Origin: Argentina anserina
Taxonomy: Eukaryota > Streptophyta > Magnoliopsida > Rosales > Rosaceae
Length of the DNA: 64,000 nucleotides
Direction of reading: 5' to 3'
Assembly (NCBI RefSeq): GCF_933775445.1
Contig: NC_065875.1
Span: 19,033,555 to 19,097,554, forward strand
Shown: positions 23,689 through 36,994 of the stretch, piece after piece
Layout: each line of letters begins with the position of its first letter
How positions within the stretch are numbered: the first letter of the stretch is position 1
Notes under the pieces: generated by a model
Seen by the model: the letters and a program-made list of their open reading frames with translations, nothing else
What the model was told of the DNA's origin: nothing
The model's database searches: none
Made by a program: the position numbers and the translations under genes

Positions 23689-26600
23689 CATTGTCTAAGA
23701 AGGAACCAGCTGACTACGAGGACAATACTAGAGTAACTACAAAAGATTTTTTTGAGCCACGTCCTGTGAGTAGGCATAAATCTTATATGCGTCAGAAGCC
23801 TAATACCATTGTAGACAGACGAAGGGCTTCAGTTTCAGGAAAAGGATGGGGTAGTGGAGGGTCTGTACGTGAGTCATCTGAGTATCCAGACCTAGACCGA
23901 AGAAGGAGAGTGTCCAATGACGGTGGCTTTTTCATGTGAGTATATGATTGAATATCATCTTAGATATACTGCAGTCACCTTGTTGTAATTTAATAGTCTT
24001 TAAACTGGACTGAAGGAATTTCATGTACATAGAATGAGTTGAAGGTTTGACAGGTTCAGTTACTAATAATGATAACACAGTATAGCAATCAGAAAAAGTG
24101 CAATATCTAGCTAATATAATGGAATATGAAGTACATGCTTAGATAACAGGTAGTTCCTAAAAAATGAAATAGGTAGTTTCCTATAGATCAACTTGAAAGA
24201 AGGGCATACTGAATTATCTATACTTGTGGTGCACATCTTGGATAACTGCAGGCCATGGCGTTTGCTCCAGTTCTTGCTGGAAAAATCTCAATTATTGCTG
24301 ACCAATGTGGGTCTGGCAAGACATTAGCCTATCTTGCTGCTGTAGTTCAACGTTTACGGGAAGAACTTCAAGGACTGAGCAAGTCCTCATCACAGAGTCC
24401 TCGATTAGTCGTATTAGTTCCGACTGCTGAATTGGCTTCTCAGGTCAGTTGATGTTGTTTGCCTTAACAGTTACATTACGATTTATCTTCTCTGATTTTT
24501 GTTTTCATTTGTTACCTCCTCATAGATGGATAAATAACTTTCTAGGCATAATAATTTATTGCCAGCTGCTAGATGTTTTACCTTGATCTCTATGCAAAAA
24601 ATGGCGTACTATTGCTTATGTGTGTCGCAAACCAGCAAGAATTAACAGAGGAAACAAGTACAGAGACCAGAACCAGAAATAAAGTTTAAAATCACTTTTT
24701 TTATGAATCCAAGTACCATTTTCCTTTTGCTTGTGTATAATAAACTGGTTTTCGTGATACCATGCATAGTTGTTTTTAATATGATGCTTAGTTGTTTATG
24801 GAAAAGCATTGGAGAACCAAGATGCACGAAGGTACTTCCCACGTGGTTTTTGTAAGACAGAAAAGCTGTTCTTCTGGCAAGTCTAATAATCATTACTTAA
24901 TCTATGTAACTTTCGCAAGTTTTGGTCAATTGCCGATCAATCTCAAAATTTGGAGTTCCCGTCAGGTCTATGGCAGTAACAGGTGGTCAGGTCTATGGTA
25001 CTTCATTTTGTTGTTTATATTTGTATAATCCTTAGCTAGCTTGGTTTCTGCTTGTTTATGTGGTACTTATCTTTTCTAAACATGAAAATAAAAAGGAGAA
25101 TGCAAATTCTTGCTTGAACAATTGTACCTCGTTATGATTCTTCCACTTTGACAGATTAGTTCACTTTGTCAGCCAAAATTGATCTACATGCGATTCTATA
25201 TTAGTGTATAGAAGTTCTAGACGCGTCTGTCACTAATGTTTGTGGGTGAGAGGGGGTGTGTGTTTGTGAATGTATTTGTGCTTCTGAATGTCGATTAACC
25301 CACATGGCACATCAGGATATAATATAAACCTCTTGTTGCAGTGCCGTTCTGGATGAGGTAGATATTCTCTTTAATGATGAAGATTTTGAAGCAGCACTGC
25401 AAAGTTTGATGCATTCTGCACCTGTTACCACACAATATCTTTTTTGTGACAGCAACTTTACCACTTGGCATTTACAACAAGTTAGTTGAAAATTTTCAAT
25501 CATATCAAGTGGTCATGGCACCTGGAATGCACCGAATAAGCCATGGCCTTGAAGAGGTTGGTTTACTTAAATTGTTGATTTCAAACTGTGGTCCCGCTAA
25601 TAAGGAGGTAGATATGTTTATATGAAGGCTCTTCTTTTATGTTTGTGTTCATAACTGTAATGATTATTAATAATGTATATCGGTCAGTAAAATCCACAAA
25701 TATTAACCAATTTAGTCTAAACCCTAAAATAGACTAACTCACCAAAGTTTATTAGATTATTGGAATTAGTTAATTACCATTCTTGAGCAAATTCCAATAG
25801 CAACTTCATTAAAATTTTCTTCACCCTTTTCAAATATGATTTGAGAATTGTAACTTATCCCAAACCCACTGTATATCAATCATACAGTGGTGTAATAGAA
25901 GGAGAGAAGTGTGTTGCCTTGTGATTAATCTATGACAGCTGACTGCATTAGGATCTGGGGTTGGACTAGATTTTTTCCTCACTTATCTAAACCGTTTCAG
26001 TTTGGATTGAAGAGCTTCATGTTTACTCCAAAATTATGGATTTTTATCATGGGATTAATTGTCCAGGTTCTTGTAGATTGCAGTGGAGATGATCGGAGCG
26101 AAAAATCTCCAGAGATGGCATTCACAAATAAAAAAATCTGCTCTTCTGCAGCTTGTGGAGGGAAGTCCAGTTCCCAAAACAAAAGTTTTTTGTAACAAGG
26201 TAAGGGACTAAGGAGTATTTTCCTTTGTGGTTACACCAGTTGTCCTTGTGTGCTATTTACAAACATTCTGACTTTTGTTCTTTCTGAAAAAAAGAAGACA
26301 TTGACTCTAGAAACAACTTATTTCGCTAGTCATTTGAAAATGTATTGTCAAATTCTTTCTATTTCACAGACTGAGACATGCAGAAAAGTTGAGAATGTAT
26401 TGTCACGCTTTGACAGAAGCAGAACTCGTGTTCAAGTCCTGCCATTTCATTCTGCTTTGGCTCAAGATTCACGGCTTGCAAACATGAAGGAGTTCACCAA
26501 TACTCGTTCAGAGGAAGTGGCACAGTTTTTGGTCTGCACCGATAGGTGGTAATACTGTTGGAAGATAAATGATCTGATTTATTTCTGTTCCATCAAAACT

Positions 26601-26881
26601 AGTCTTGAAGAAATCAAGTTGATGTTTACAAAAAATCTGACAGGGCATCACGTGGAATCGAGTTTCCTGGTGAGGATCATGTCATACTCTTCGACTTCCC
26701 CCGTGATCCAAGTGAATACGTGCGACGGGTTGGAAGAACTGCGAGGGGTGCTGGAGGAGTGGGCGAGGCATTCATTTTTGTCGTCGGCAAGCAAGTCTCT
26801 CTTGCACGAAGAATAATGGACAGGAACCAAAAAGGTCACCCAGTGCATGATGTACCAGCTGCATATGAGCTTTTGTATTAA

Positions 26882-27672
26882 TGTCCCCACTGACCAGATT
26901 GTAAACTAGATGAGTATAGAATTGTCAAAGAGCCAACAGATAGTATCTCATTCTTTCTGAACCTCATACAACCTTTTTGTATGCTCTTGGACTCTTAATG
27001 AAGGATAGTAAAAGACTGGTCTTGGGAAAAATTACTTCTATGCCAGATATAACAAGATTGGCAAACTCGATTACTAACCACAATGCCAGATATTCTTGCA
27101 ACTTCCATTTCCACATAACCTACATGACTGGGCTACTGGATCTGGCATGGTCATTTTCGTTATACAGTGAGTTCAGATATTTGGATTGGTTGGTCTAAAG
27201 CACATCAGCAACACCAAAACACATAAATCTGCAGTGTTTAGCTTGAAGCTTATCGAATTATGATAAACACGAATGAGAAATTTAGCTGATGTCACAAATT
27301 TCACTACAATTCGTATTATATCTTGTAGTATATATGCGATCGATGAATCCCCTTCTTTTTTTTTTTTTACACAAATGACACAAAAATTTCTACCACGTCT
27401 GGGAGTATGTGGATGCTATGATGGTATGACCATAGTCAACCGTTAAATCTAGTTTCTGTAAATACAACCCTCACCATAGAACGTTCATCAAAATACCCAA
27501 TTGTAATACTTTTTTTGGGGGGCTGAGAATTGTAATACTTTTTTGAAAATACCGAAACTTTTGCAAAACGACAGCGTTTCTGGGTGGATAAGGTGGCAAA
27601 TAACAAAGGGGGCTTTAGTTCAGCAATACACACGGAATTTAAGAGTGAGAGACAGAGAAGGATAGAGAGAAG
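26882..27672. other. Intergenic DNA between the RH50 pseudogene and RPL18
   Basis: About 790 bp with no supportable gene. A T run lies at about 27358-27369. The 5' leader and promoter of the downstream ribosomal protein gene must lie in the last part, but no clear TATA box is visible. Confidence 0.5.
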
Positions 27673-29161
27673 ATGTCAGCGTCTCTTTCGTTTGTTGGGT
27701 CTTCACAACAGCTATGGATGCGTCCCAAGTTTGCAGGAGTGTCCTCCCCAAGGCCTCAATCCCAGTCTCTAGTTATTGAAGCCAAGGCCACTACCAAAAG
27801 AGAAGACAGGACCGCTCGCCATACTCGTATCAGAAAGAAGGTAACAACTTTATATCACCCTCCTTTCTTATCATATCCCAATTATAATTTGGTTGGTTTT
27901 ACTTACAATGCATATTGGTTTGCTTAAGTTAGCTAATTGTTTGAACCCAGATGAGTTATTCTCTTTTAGATTACGAATGTTTGGAACTTTACCTTATCTG
28001 TTAGTAATGTGTGAAGCCCTCCATTTAGCTTACAAGAATAAAGAAATGGGTGTTCGATTACATGTGTAATGTCAACGTTTCAAGTTCATGAACTGGGTTA
28101 GTCTGTCTTGGATTTCTGTTAGAAGGATTTATAGTTTATAGAGAGTAAACATGTATTTACTGTTCAGTGATGCTGACGTGTTGTTCCTTTGAGGTCATGG
28201 CATTAGGTGGTCTTGAAATGTAGTGTGAAAAGCTTTGATTGGTTCTGTTTGTATTAAATTATGCTAGTGAATAAGTGGTTCGTCTTGAGGATATTTGTTT
28301 TCTTCTGCTTGTTTGCTTTTCGAGGCTTACAATGTCCAGTAATCTGTTTAAGGTATTTGATGTTACTGAGAGTTGCTCGTTCTGATGATGGATGTCTCAA
28401 TTCTTGGTTTTCAGGTTGAAGGGACTACTGAAAGGCCAAGACTATGTGTCTTCCGCTCCAACAAGCATCTCTATGTCCAAGTGATTGATGATACCAAGAT
28501 GCATACACTTGCTTCAGCTTCAACAATGCAGAAGCCCATCTCTGAGGACTTTGACTTCACTTCTGGTCCAACCATTGTAAGTTTGTACGGATAACAACTG
28601 AATGCGCTGTCAATACTGATGCTAGACGGTGTGGTTCAATTGTATGAGACTTCATTCAGATGTACATATCTTGGTGGCAATGTTCAAAATACATGTTTTC
28701 TGTTTGGATTTAAATGCGGTCAAGATACTTTTTGCAGCATTTCTTGTCTATGAAACCTTTTGCCCAATTAAAATTATTGCATAGATCTTTTACCGTATAC
28801 TTTCATTATTAGAATGTTTAGTTACTTTAGTCCTGCTGTAAAATGTAAATAGACAAAATGAGGATGGTAAAAACAACATTTGGAGATTTGTTTTTTCTTT
28901 CAGCCTAGATTTTGTTTGGTTGGCTGTACATTACCTTCGGTTTGAATAAAGCTCTTGTCTTAACTTTAATCAAACTATAAGTTCTGATCACTTCAAGCTT
29001 TCTGGCACCAGGAAGTAGCAAAGAAAGTGGGAGAAGTCATTGCAAAGTCATGTTTGGAGAAAGGGATCACAAAGGTAGCCTTTGACCGAGGTGGCTACCC
29101 GTATCACGGACGTGTGGAAGCTCTTGCAAATGCAGCTAGGGAGAATGGCCTTCAATTCTGA
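27673..29161 (+). CDS. RPL18: Plastid 50S ribosomal protein L18 (uL18c)
   Basis: Nuclear gene for a chloroplast ribosomal protein that binds 5S rRNA in the large subunit. Three exons in phase: 27673-27840, 28415-28576 and 29012-29161, giving 159 residues. The first about 40 residues ([20 protein letters not shown]...) are Ser-rich and look like a transit peptide. The mature part shows the uL18 core: [10 protein letters not shown], then [20 protein letters not shown], then [20 protein letters not shown] and the ending [20 protein letters not shown]. All splice sites are GT/AG. Introns are about 570 and 435 bp and hold nothing notable. It appears intact, unlike its plastid-rRNA-related neighbour RH50. 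Confidence 0.95.
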
Positions 29162-29856
29162 AAACCTAGGTGGGAAATTGTTACTTTTCAAATTGTTGTA
29201 CCATCTTGTTTCCTTTCATTTTTGTAAAATCTTGAGATGGAAGAATGTATCATTTGTAAACAGAGTTGTTGCTCATCCTAGTTAATTGAAGTTGAAAATT
29301 TGACGCAGGGAGGCTTTAAGTTTAGTCTAATAAAGCATTGAAGATATTATGCTTAGAATAGGGAATGCTACTGGTTGTTTCATCTTACTTTGCCGATTTT
29401 ACAATTTAAAATTAGCAGCATCATTTGCTAAGAGATCAGAACAGTCTTGAGGGCCTTTTTAGTTTGTTAGGGCTACGGAGGTTTTGGAGCTGATAAGCAA
29501 GAACGGTCTTACATACAAATAGATAGAATTGATTTGTTCTTTGTTGTGGCTGCATTTGTAGTCAGATAGGGTTTTGTTAACTAATTGTTACTTGCCCCTT
29601 TTACAGCCCTTTCTGCGTGTTTAGGTAAATATATTGTTATAACTTGTAAAGTTGTCATGGTGAGTTAAATTTAGTGGGTGAAAATAAAGAGACTCGCACA
29701 AGTCTTAAGTCTTTCAAAGTAAGAATGACCATACATAGGAGAGGAAGAAGGGAGAAGGAATCAGACCGAATCAGAGACCAAACCAGACCCATAACCAAAG
29801 CAGAGAAAGCGTTGGACACGTGTAGTCTTACTTTCTAAAATTAAGTATGTTAGTTT

Positions 29857-29864
29857 TATATAAA
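29857..29864 (+). promoter_or_regulatory. Candidate TATA box of the CHX gene
   Basis: TATATAAA about 180 bp upstream of the antiporter start codon, followed by a C-rich stretch suited to transcription start about 30 bp later. Seen only as a motif match. The rest of 29162-30041 is the RPL18 3' region and intergenic DNA with no other gene. Confidence 0.5.
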
Positions 29865-30041
29865 CTCTCCACCCTTGCTCCACAGCTAGCCTTGTGTACC
29901 TCCACAGTCCATACATTAAGAGACCCCAAAATTACAATTAGTTATACGTTAGTTGCTCATGTTACACAGAACAGGAAGAACATATATTTTCTGAGAAAAT
30001 TTTCTGCTCCATTATTGTTGTGATAACGAAGTCGGTCTAAG

Positions 30042-33000
30042 ATGGCGTCGCCACCGCCTCCAAAGACCACTCCGCCCATGAAGGCCACATCGAATGGATC
30101 TTTTCAGGGCGAGAATCCACTCGATTACGCTCTTCCCTTACTCATCCTCCAGATCATCTTGGTCGTGGTGTTCACCCGGTGTCTTGCATTTATTCTTAGA
30201 CCTCTCCGGCAACCCCGAGTCATAGCCGAAGTTATCGTAAGCGCCCTCTCCTTTTCCATTCCTAAACGCTCAGATTTCACGTTCTCATGAATATCATTCT
30301 CACTTGTTGTTTACAATGATCGTCAACTCTAATACGCAATGCTACATTCACCAAATTTGTTCATTACGGCAATTTGTTCTAATTGGTTGAATCAATTTCT
30401 ATCATTTGGTCAACAAATTTAATGATCACAGGGCGGAATTCTTCTCGGGCCTTCAGCATTGGGGAGGAACGAGGCCTTTCTGCATGCCATTTTCCCGCCA
30501 AAAGGCATGACGGTGCTTGAAACAGTGGCCAACATCGGCCTCTGCTTCTTCTTGTTCCTTGTCGGCCTCGAGCTCGACTTGAAGTCCATCCGCCGCACCG
30601 GAAAGAAGTCCCTCGGCATCGCCCTCTGCGGCATCACTCTCCCCTTCGTCCTAGGCATTGCCACCTCTGCCATTCTACGCGCAACCGTGTCGAAAGGCGT
30701 GAAACAAGGCCCCTTCCTCGTCTTCAACGGCGTCGCCCTCTCCATTACCGCCTTCCCCGTCCTCGCCCGCATCCTCGCTGAGCTCAAGCTCCTCACCACC
30801 GACGTTGGCCGCATCGCTATGTCAGCCGCCGCCGTCAACGACGTCGCTGCATGGATCCTCCTCGCCCTCGCCATTGCCCTCACCGGCACCAACACCTCCC
30901 CTCTTGTTTCTGTGTGGGTCCTACTCTGCGGCGCTGGCTTCGTAGGGTTCGCCGTCGTCGCCGTCCGTCCCGTACTCGCCATGATGGCGCGGAAGTCGCC
31001 CGACGGCGAGCCCGTCAAGGAGCTCTACATCTGCATCACTCTCTCCCTTGTCTTGGCCGCGGCGTTCGTGACGGACACGATAGGGATACACGCGCTGTTC
31101 GGCGCGTTCGTGGTCGGGATCATAATGCCGAAGGAGGGTCCGTTCGCCGGAGTGTTGATAGAGAAGCTTGAGGACCTGGTTTCCGGGCTATTCTTGCCGC
31201 TTTATTTTGTGTCCAGTGGACTCAAGACCAACGTGGCCACCATTAGCGGAGGCACGTCGTGGGGTTTGCTGGTGCTTGTGATATTCACGGCGTCTTTTGG
31301 GAAGATTGTGGGCACAGTGGCCTTGTCATTGCTGTTTAAGGTGCCCTTAAGGGAAGCCTTGGCGCTTGGGTTGCTTATGAATACCAAGGGTTTGGTGGAG
31401 CTCATCGTCCTCAACATTGGCAAAGATCGAAAGGTAATTTGTGCTCTTTGAAATTTGCACCTCTATAAATCGAAACTTGCAAAGCAATAAACTCTTGAGA
31501 TTAAAGAATGAACCATGAATTTCACGAATCATGATGCCACATTTTGATAACTTTGAAATCATGAGCAACAGGTTTGTCAAACACACATTGAGTGTACCTG
31601 TATATTTGTTCATCACCTTTATCTCGTATTAGTTATGAAAATTCACTGGATTCAATTTTTTAAGTCATGAATTTCACTTAACTAGAACCAGATACATTCG
31701 TCGGAGCTAGTCATGCACACCATGTCTTTCATTGTATGAAGTTGATCAACATTAACACTGTACATTTTAATTACCTTGTCAAACTTGAGCTTTTTTTCTT
31801 TCTTCTTTTTCATTTTTTCAGAATGAATCTTCTTCCTTTTCAGTCAGTATGGATAATACTGTACGTAGAATTGTATGGCATATATGACTATTTGAGTATC
31901 ACTTTGATGTTCATTAGCTCAATAAGAACTCATTCAACTATGTGATGTACCTATTTCACTAATTTCTGATATTTATTTGGTTTAATTTTGTGACATTGTT
32001 GATCTTCTTTCTTGTGACTATGGGTAGGTACTGAACGACCAGACCTTTGCCATCTTCGTTATGATGGCGTTGTTCACAACCTTCATTACTACCCCACTAG
32101 TGATGGCAGTGTACAAGCCGGCGCGAAAAGGAGCCCCTTACAAATTACGAACTGTCTTCCGCAAAAACCCCGACACTGAGCTTCGAATTTTGGCGTGCTT
32201 CCACACCACCCGTAACATCCCCACCATGATCAACCTCATTGAGTCGTCGCGCGGCACCCGCAAGCGCGGACGACTCACCGTCTATGCCATGCACCTCATG
32301 GAGCTCTCGGAACGGTCTTCCGCGATCTCCATGGTTCACAAAGCCCGCTACAATGGCCTCCCTTTTTGGAACAAGAAGAGTGATGATAGGGACCAAATGG
32401 TCATCGCTTTCGAGGCCTACGAGAAGCTCAGCACAGTCAAGATCCGGCCCGCCACCGCAATCTCTTCCTTAAACAACATGCACGAGGATATATGCGCCTG
32501 CGCGCACCAAAAAACCGCGGCAATGATTTTGTTGCCGTTTCACAAGCATCAGAGGCTGGACGGAAGCATGGAGTCTTTGGGACACTCATTTCAAGTGGTG
32601 AACGAGCGTGTGCTCCGACATGCACCGTGCTCGGTCGGGATCCTAGTCGACAGAGGACTCGGCGGCACCACGCAAGTCTCGGCCAGCGACGTTTCGTATA
32701 CCGCGCTGGTGGCGTTCTTCGGAGGACGAGATGACCGGGAGGCACTGGCCTACGGTATGAGACTGGCTGAACATCCCGGAATTGCATTGACTGTTTTCAG
32801 ATTTGTTGCTCGACAAGGGAAGACATTAAGATTTGGAGCTCAATTAGTTGGAATAACAGCTGAGAACAAGAAAATACTGAAAGAAGAAGACAATAGCCAG
32901 GAAAATGAAGAGGACGAGAAGTTCTTGGAGGAGTACAAGAAGTTGATAAGTAGTAATAAGGACACCGAAGAATCGATGTTGTACGAGGAGAAGGTGGTGG

Positions 33001-33266
33001 ACAGCAAAGGCGAGATCGCCTTGGCGTTAAAGACACTGAGCAAGCACAACTTGTTTATAGTGGGGAGAATGCCGCCGACGGTACCATTGGTAGAGTCGAG
33101 TGACTGTGCGGAGCTTGGGCCAATCGGAAGCTTCTTAGCCTCGTCAGACTTCTCTTCCACAGCTTCGGTTGTGGTGATTCAACAATATGATGCTACAGCG
33201 TCGCAGCCGCTTGTCGTGGAGGAAGCTAACTACGAGTTGCCAGAATCGTCGTCGTCTATGGTTTGA
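30042..33266 (+). CDS. Cation/H+ antiporter, CHX18-like (CPA2 family)
   Basis: Three exons, 30042-30236, 30432-31433 and 32028-33266, give an 811-residue membrane protein, close to the 810 of Arabidopsis CHX18, which it resembles along its length. The family exchanges K+ or other monovalent cations for H+, typically in endomembranes, affecting pH and K+ balance. The N-terminal about 430 residues are a hydrophobic Na+/H+ exchanger domain; the ion-site motif [10 protein letters not shown] places N191 and D192 in the usual position. The third exon starts [19 protein letters not shown] and continues into a hydrophilic C-terminal domain with two USP-like parts ([14 protein letters not shown], and [22 protein letters not shown]). 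An acidic loop [13 protein letters not shown] lies late in the protein. Start choice is supported by [21 protein letters not shown], typical of the CHX17-19 group. Base composition of exon 2 is notably GC-rich. Confidence 0.95.
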
Positions 33267-34118
33267 GTGGGAGAGATTATGCACGGTTCATTTACAACAA
33301 ATCGCTTTTAGAAATTTGGTGAAGATAGGTCAGGAATAAGAGCTTTAGCATTTTCAAAATAAGAGCTAGGAGATAATCCGTAGGAATAGAGGTTTAAGTA
33401 TACTTCATTTCTCATCAAATTTGTATTAGTATTACGTACGCAAAGTCCCAATAAGAACTATCTAGGCATTAGTTCATTCAACCCAATCTCCCACGTAAAC
33501 TAGGTATTAGTTCAGGGTTAATCTATTATACATCTCACATCTAACTGTTGATAATGAAGATATTATTTTTCTGACCTCACTCACAAAACAATATCGACTG
33601 TTAAATATAGAATGTATAACATATATTAATGTATACTAGAATTTTCCATTAGTTCATCCCGGCCAATCTATACAAGTAAACTATAGTACCACACGATCTA
33701 CACTAGATTACTCAAGCGAGCCTTCCTAGTTTTACTTGGATTATATTACATCTTAGACACTTGAAAAAGTTGAAATACAATTATCAGAGTCAAAATAATC
33801 ACAATTTTTCATCTTTATAAGATCAAAGTAATGTTACAAGGCTTTTTTGGGGGTCTAGAAATTAATCTCTGGAATCTTGTCAAAACGCATCTTCCACTGG
33901 TTACATAAGCTCTTGAGAAGTCGATGTAACTTTATTTTATTTTATTTTTACAATTTAACCATGTAAAAAAGTTATTTTATTAATAAAAGTAGGGGAGAAA
34001 AAAAAAATTAGAAGGTGTAGTAATATTCTGGAAGGGCCTGCGGATCACTAAAATCCCAAACGCGGTGAGATTTTACAAAGCAAACCAGAGAAACCCTAAG
34101 AGAGAGAGAGAGAGAAGA
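33267..34118. other. Intergenic DNA and leader of the GRAM-domain gene
   Basis: About 850 bp with no gene. An AG microsatellite at about 34100-34115 lies in the 5' leader, immediately before the next start codon, a common feature of plant leaders. Confidence 0.5.
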
Positions 34119-36346
34119 ATGGCGGTGAATCCTCAGCTCTTACCTAACGGCATGCCCGTTCCTTTCGTCAACGAGATGTTCGTCTTGATCAGAGACGGCG
34201 TCGAGTTCGAAGTCGATAAGATTCCCGGGTAATCCCTCTCTCACATTCTTTTTTGGATTCAATTGCCTCTCTGATCATCACCATTCGTTTATGTTTAATC
34301 TCTTATGGTTTTAGACGAATAGGAATGAGTCAATTGTTCAATTACTAGTGTTTCTGTGAATTTGGTGTTGAAAATTTGAGACTTGGCCTTTGAATTGCAG
34401 AGCGGATGGAGGTAAGCTCAAAGCAAAGGGGACGATTTACTTGTCGAACATCCGCATGGTGTTTGTTTCCAAGCAGCCTGTTGGTGATTTCGTTGCTTTC
34501 GATATGCCCCTGGTATGCTTTTACTGCCTTCCCTATGCCCCATTGTGCTTTACAAGTTGTTAAGGTTGTTTTTGCAGCTGATGATTCTACTTGTAACACT
34601 ATCTGTGATGTTGATTAGGCAATGTCTTTCGAGATGTGACTGTACGAAGTTGGCACTTCTTTTTATGTAGTGAGCTTTTTAGGTTTTGATTTTGGATGCT
34701 CGTAGCCACCGACCTGTCTGTATAGGATATGTATCTATATGCTAGACCGGAGCTTCCGAGTTTTTGTTTGACGGCAAAGAAGGCGTAGAGAAGGAGGCTT
34801 TCGCATTATTTTCTTCTATTAACATTCTCAGTAAAATTCCTGATATGCTCTTTTGACTTCATTTCAAGTGCCCTCTGTTTGGCAGCCTTACCTCTGAAGC
34901 AGCAGTGAATTTGATATCATGTTCCAGTTAATCAATTTACTTTGGCACAAACTTCTGCCGCACAAATTTGTTATAGATAAATCTAGCGCCAGCAATTAAG
35001 TACATAACCTATTATCAGGATAACTTTTAACTGTAAATTACCGAAGGAATTACTAACTGTTGATTTTGATGTCACATCACTTAAGCATATAAATAAGAGT
35101 TGCTTCTACATTGCGGGCATTTCATGTGAGACCATGTCTAAATATGTTCCTAGATGAATTTTTGTTCGCCAGACTCATCAAGATCTTGGGCTAGCTGGAT
35201 TTACATCTAAATATATTCTTGACACCAGTACCCATGTTACTAACTGCATTCTGCTTCCTTGTTTATATGTATGTGGCTTAATGGCTATGTGCGTGCACAC
35301 ACACACATGTATGTTTTGTATATCATTTGGAAAAAAAAAAGACAAACGGGGTGAGTTTGTATTTTGATTTTGTTGCATTTGGTGTAGACAAGTCATGGAT
35401 CCAAGGTTTGAACAAGCACTAATTATTCACTTATGTGCAATATTAATGAATCCGTGGGAATGTCTAGGGCTGTGATTAGCTTATTGGAGAGGTTCCAAAT
35501 CTTTTAATTAATTTTGTAAATCTTGGTTTGCCAGTGTTCTACTTTTAGAACATATCAGCACAAAGGTTCGTGTGTTGTGTAATTGTCTTGAGATGCATGT
35601 TAGGCTAAGTAGTTATGTGGTGTGTTATGAATGGTTTGTTTGTTCGCAGATTGTAAAGATACTCAAATTAAGGCAGTCTAAGCACTTACGTTTCTAATTT
35701 ATTGTGGTCTCTCGTAAGTATCCATGTCTTGCATCTCACTTATTTTTTCACGTGCAGCTTTATGTCCATGGAGAAAAATTTAATCAACCGATCTTTTTCT
35801 GCAACAATATAGCTGGTCAGGTGGAGCCTGTAAGTGTGCCGGACTACCGGTTATCCATTGACTTGTATTAAACCCTTTTTCAATTTTGAGGACCTTACCT
35901 TTATTTGTTCAATGACAAATTTCAGGTTGTTCCAGAAAATCAGCCCGCAGCTCTTTATTCGGTCCACTCATTCAAGATCTTGTTTAAAGATGGTGGCTGT
36001 GGAACTTTTGTTCCTTTATTTTTCAACTTGATCTCCTCAGTGAGGCGATATAATCAGCAATACCAGCAGGCCAATGCCCCACAGGCTCATGTGGATCCTT
36101 TACAAGCAGCGCAAACTCCAGTTGATGAGATGATGAGACATGCGTAAGTGACATATTGAAATACCTGTCTTTGCCATGTGAGCTGGCATTTAAGTGGCTA
36201 AAGACGAGAATAGTTGGCTAATATATGTTTGCTAATATTGCAGGTATGTTGATCCTAATGATCCAACGAGGATCTTCCTGCAGCAGCCTACTCCAGAGTC
36301 TCAGCTGAGGCGGCGTACATACCAGCCACAATCTGCCAATCACTAG
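34119..36346 (+). CDS. GRAM-domain protein, UPF0664/WBP2-like
   Basis: Five exons: 34119-34228, 34401-34512, 35758-35829, 35926-36143 and 36244-36346, 204 residues. The protein begins MAVNPQLLPNGMPVPFVNEM and carries a GRAM/PH-like fold (LKAKGTIYLSNIRMVFVSKQP, YSVHSFKILFKDGGCGTFVPLFF), as in WW-domain-binding protein 2 and fungal UPF0664 proteins. The C-terminal third is Gln/Pro-rich (QQYQQANAPQAHVDP...). Its biochemical role in plants is not established; membrane-lipid binding is inferred from the fold. Intron 2 is 1.2 kb and contains no recognised element. Codon phases at all junctions are consistent. Confidence 0.92.
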
Positions 36347-36994
36347 ATGTGAATTGAATAGAAAATAAAAGTATGTGTTTTTGGAAATACATACATGTGC
36401 ATTTGGATTTATATATCAGAGATACTTGATAATGCTAAGAAGGTTTCTACTTGTATATTAAGTATTAACAGAGATATCCTGTTGAATGTCATGTTGATGT
36501 TGCCAACTACTGATGGATTTACATTGTGAGCAGATATCTGAAGTTTGAATTTCATTGCCTATTTATCATCTCCTCACAATTATTAGGTTGCATGTGGTAC
36601 CAAAAGATTCTCGTTCCTCAACTCCAGCTTCTATTTAATAGTGGCAAAGCCTGGAGGGTTGGGAATTGTTTTCTCGGAGGATACAAAGGGACAAGATTTC
36701 CATTTGCTTTGTGGAATCTGGAAATGGATTACCAAGTGCAGAAAGTGACATAGTTTAGGATCTTGCGCGATGTAAACTATAATCTTTGGAATCAAAGATG
36801 TCAAACATGTTTTCAATTCAATGCTATCATACACACCAGGTATAACAAAACAAGGCTGCAAACCTTACATGGCATACAATACAGGGGCCAGTTTCTGCTT
36901 CTGAAATCTGAATTGTAAACTCCATAAAAAACTTCTTTTTCTTACAAAAAAGGCAATTTGCACACACCTAAAACCCAGAATTACAAAGCAGGAA
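36347..36994. other. Intergenic DNA between convergent genes
   Basis: About 650 bp that must hold the 3' regions of the GRAM-domain gene (plus) and the glycosyltransferase gene (minus). No coding sequence was recognised. Confidence 0.5.

Larger units (their letters stand above)
15796..26881 (+). pseudogene. RH50: Disrupted DEAD-box RNA helicase 50 (RH50) gene, plastid type
   Basis: Pieces match the plant RH50 protein in order. In Arabidopsis RH50 is a plastid helicase involved in 23S-4.5S rRNA maturation. Exon 1 is 15796-16063 (begins MLGKAPAP). Exon 2 begins at 16440, meets an in-frame TAG at 16514-16516 and a later frameshift, then is cut by a retrotransposon (16725-23688) and resumes at 23689 (KKEPADYED...) to about 23934 (NDGGFF). 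The exon with the Q-motif is not found. Motif I is intact (ADQCGSGKT, 24295-24321 region). Only a scrap RSMAVTGG (about 24960-24990) remains of the next part; the ATPGR-type motif is missing. Motif II DEVD is at about 25355, followed by an extra T in a T6 run (25440-25445). An extra A in an A run near 26130 shifts the next exon. The last exon, to TAA at 26879-26881, keeps [12 protein letters not shown] (motif VI). Not functional as written. Confidence 0.9.

Noticed and set aside
24255..24452. Single-exon frame with a GSGKT ATP-binding motif as an independent gene
   Set aside because: It is one exon of the RH50-like pseudogene; flanking pieces continue the same protein in order.
30419..31018. 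199-residue open frame on the minus strand
   Set aside because: It is antisense to the GC-rich second exon of the CHX antiporter, whose protein is clearly conserved. The frame is a by-product of codon bias.
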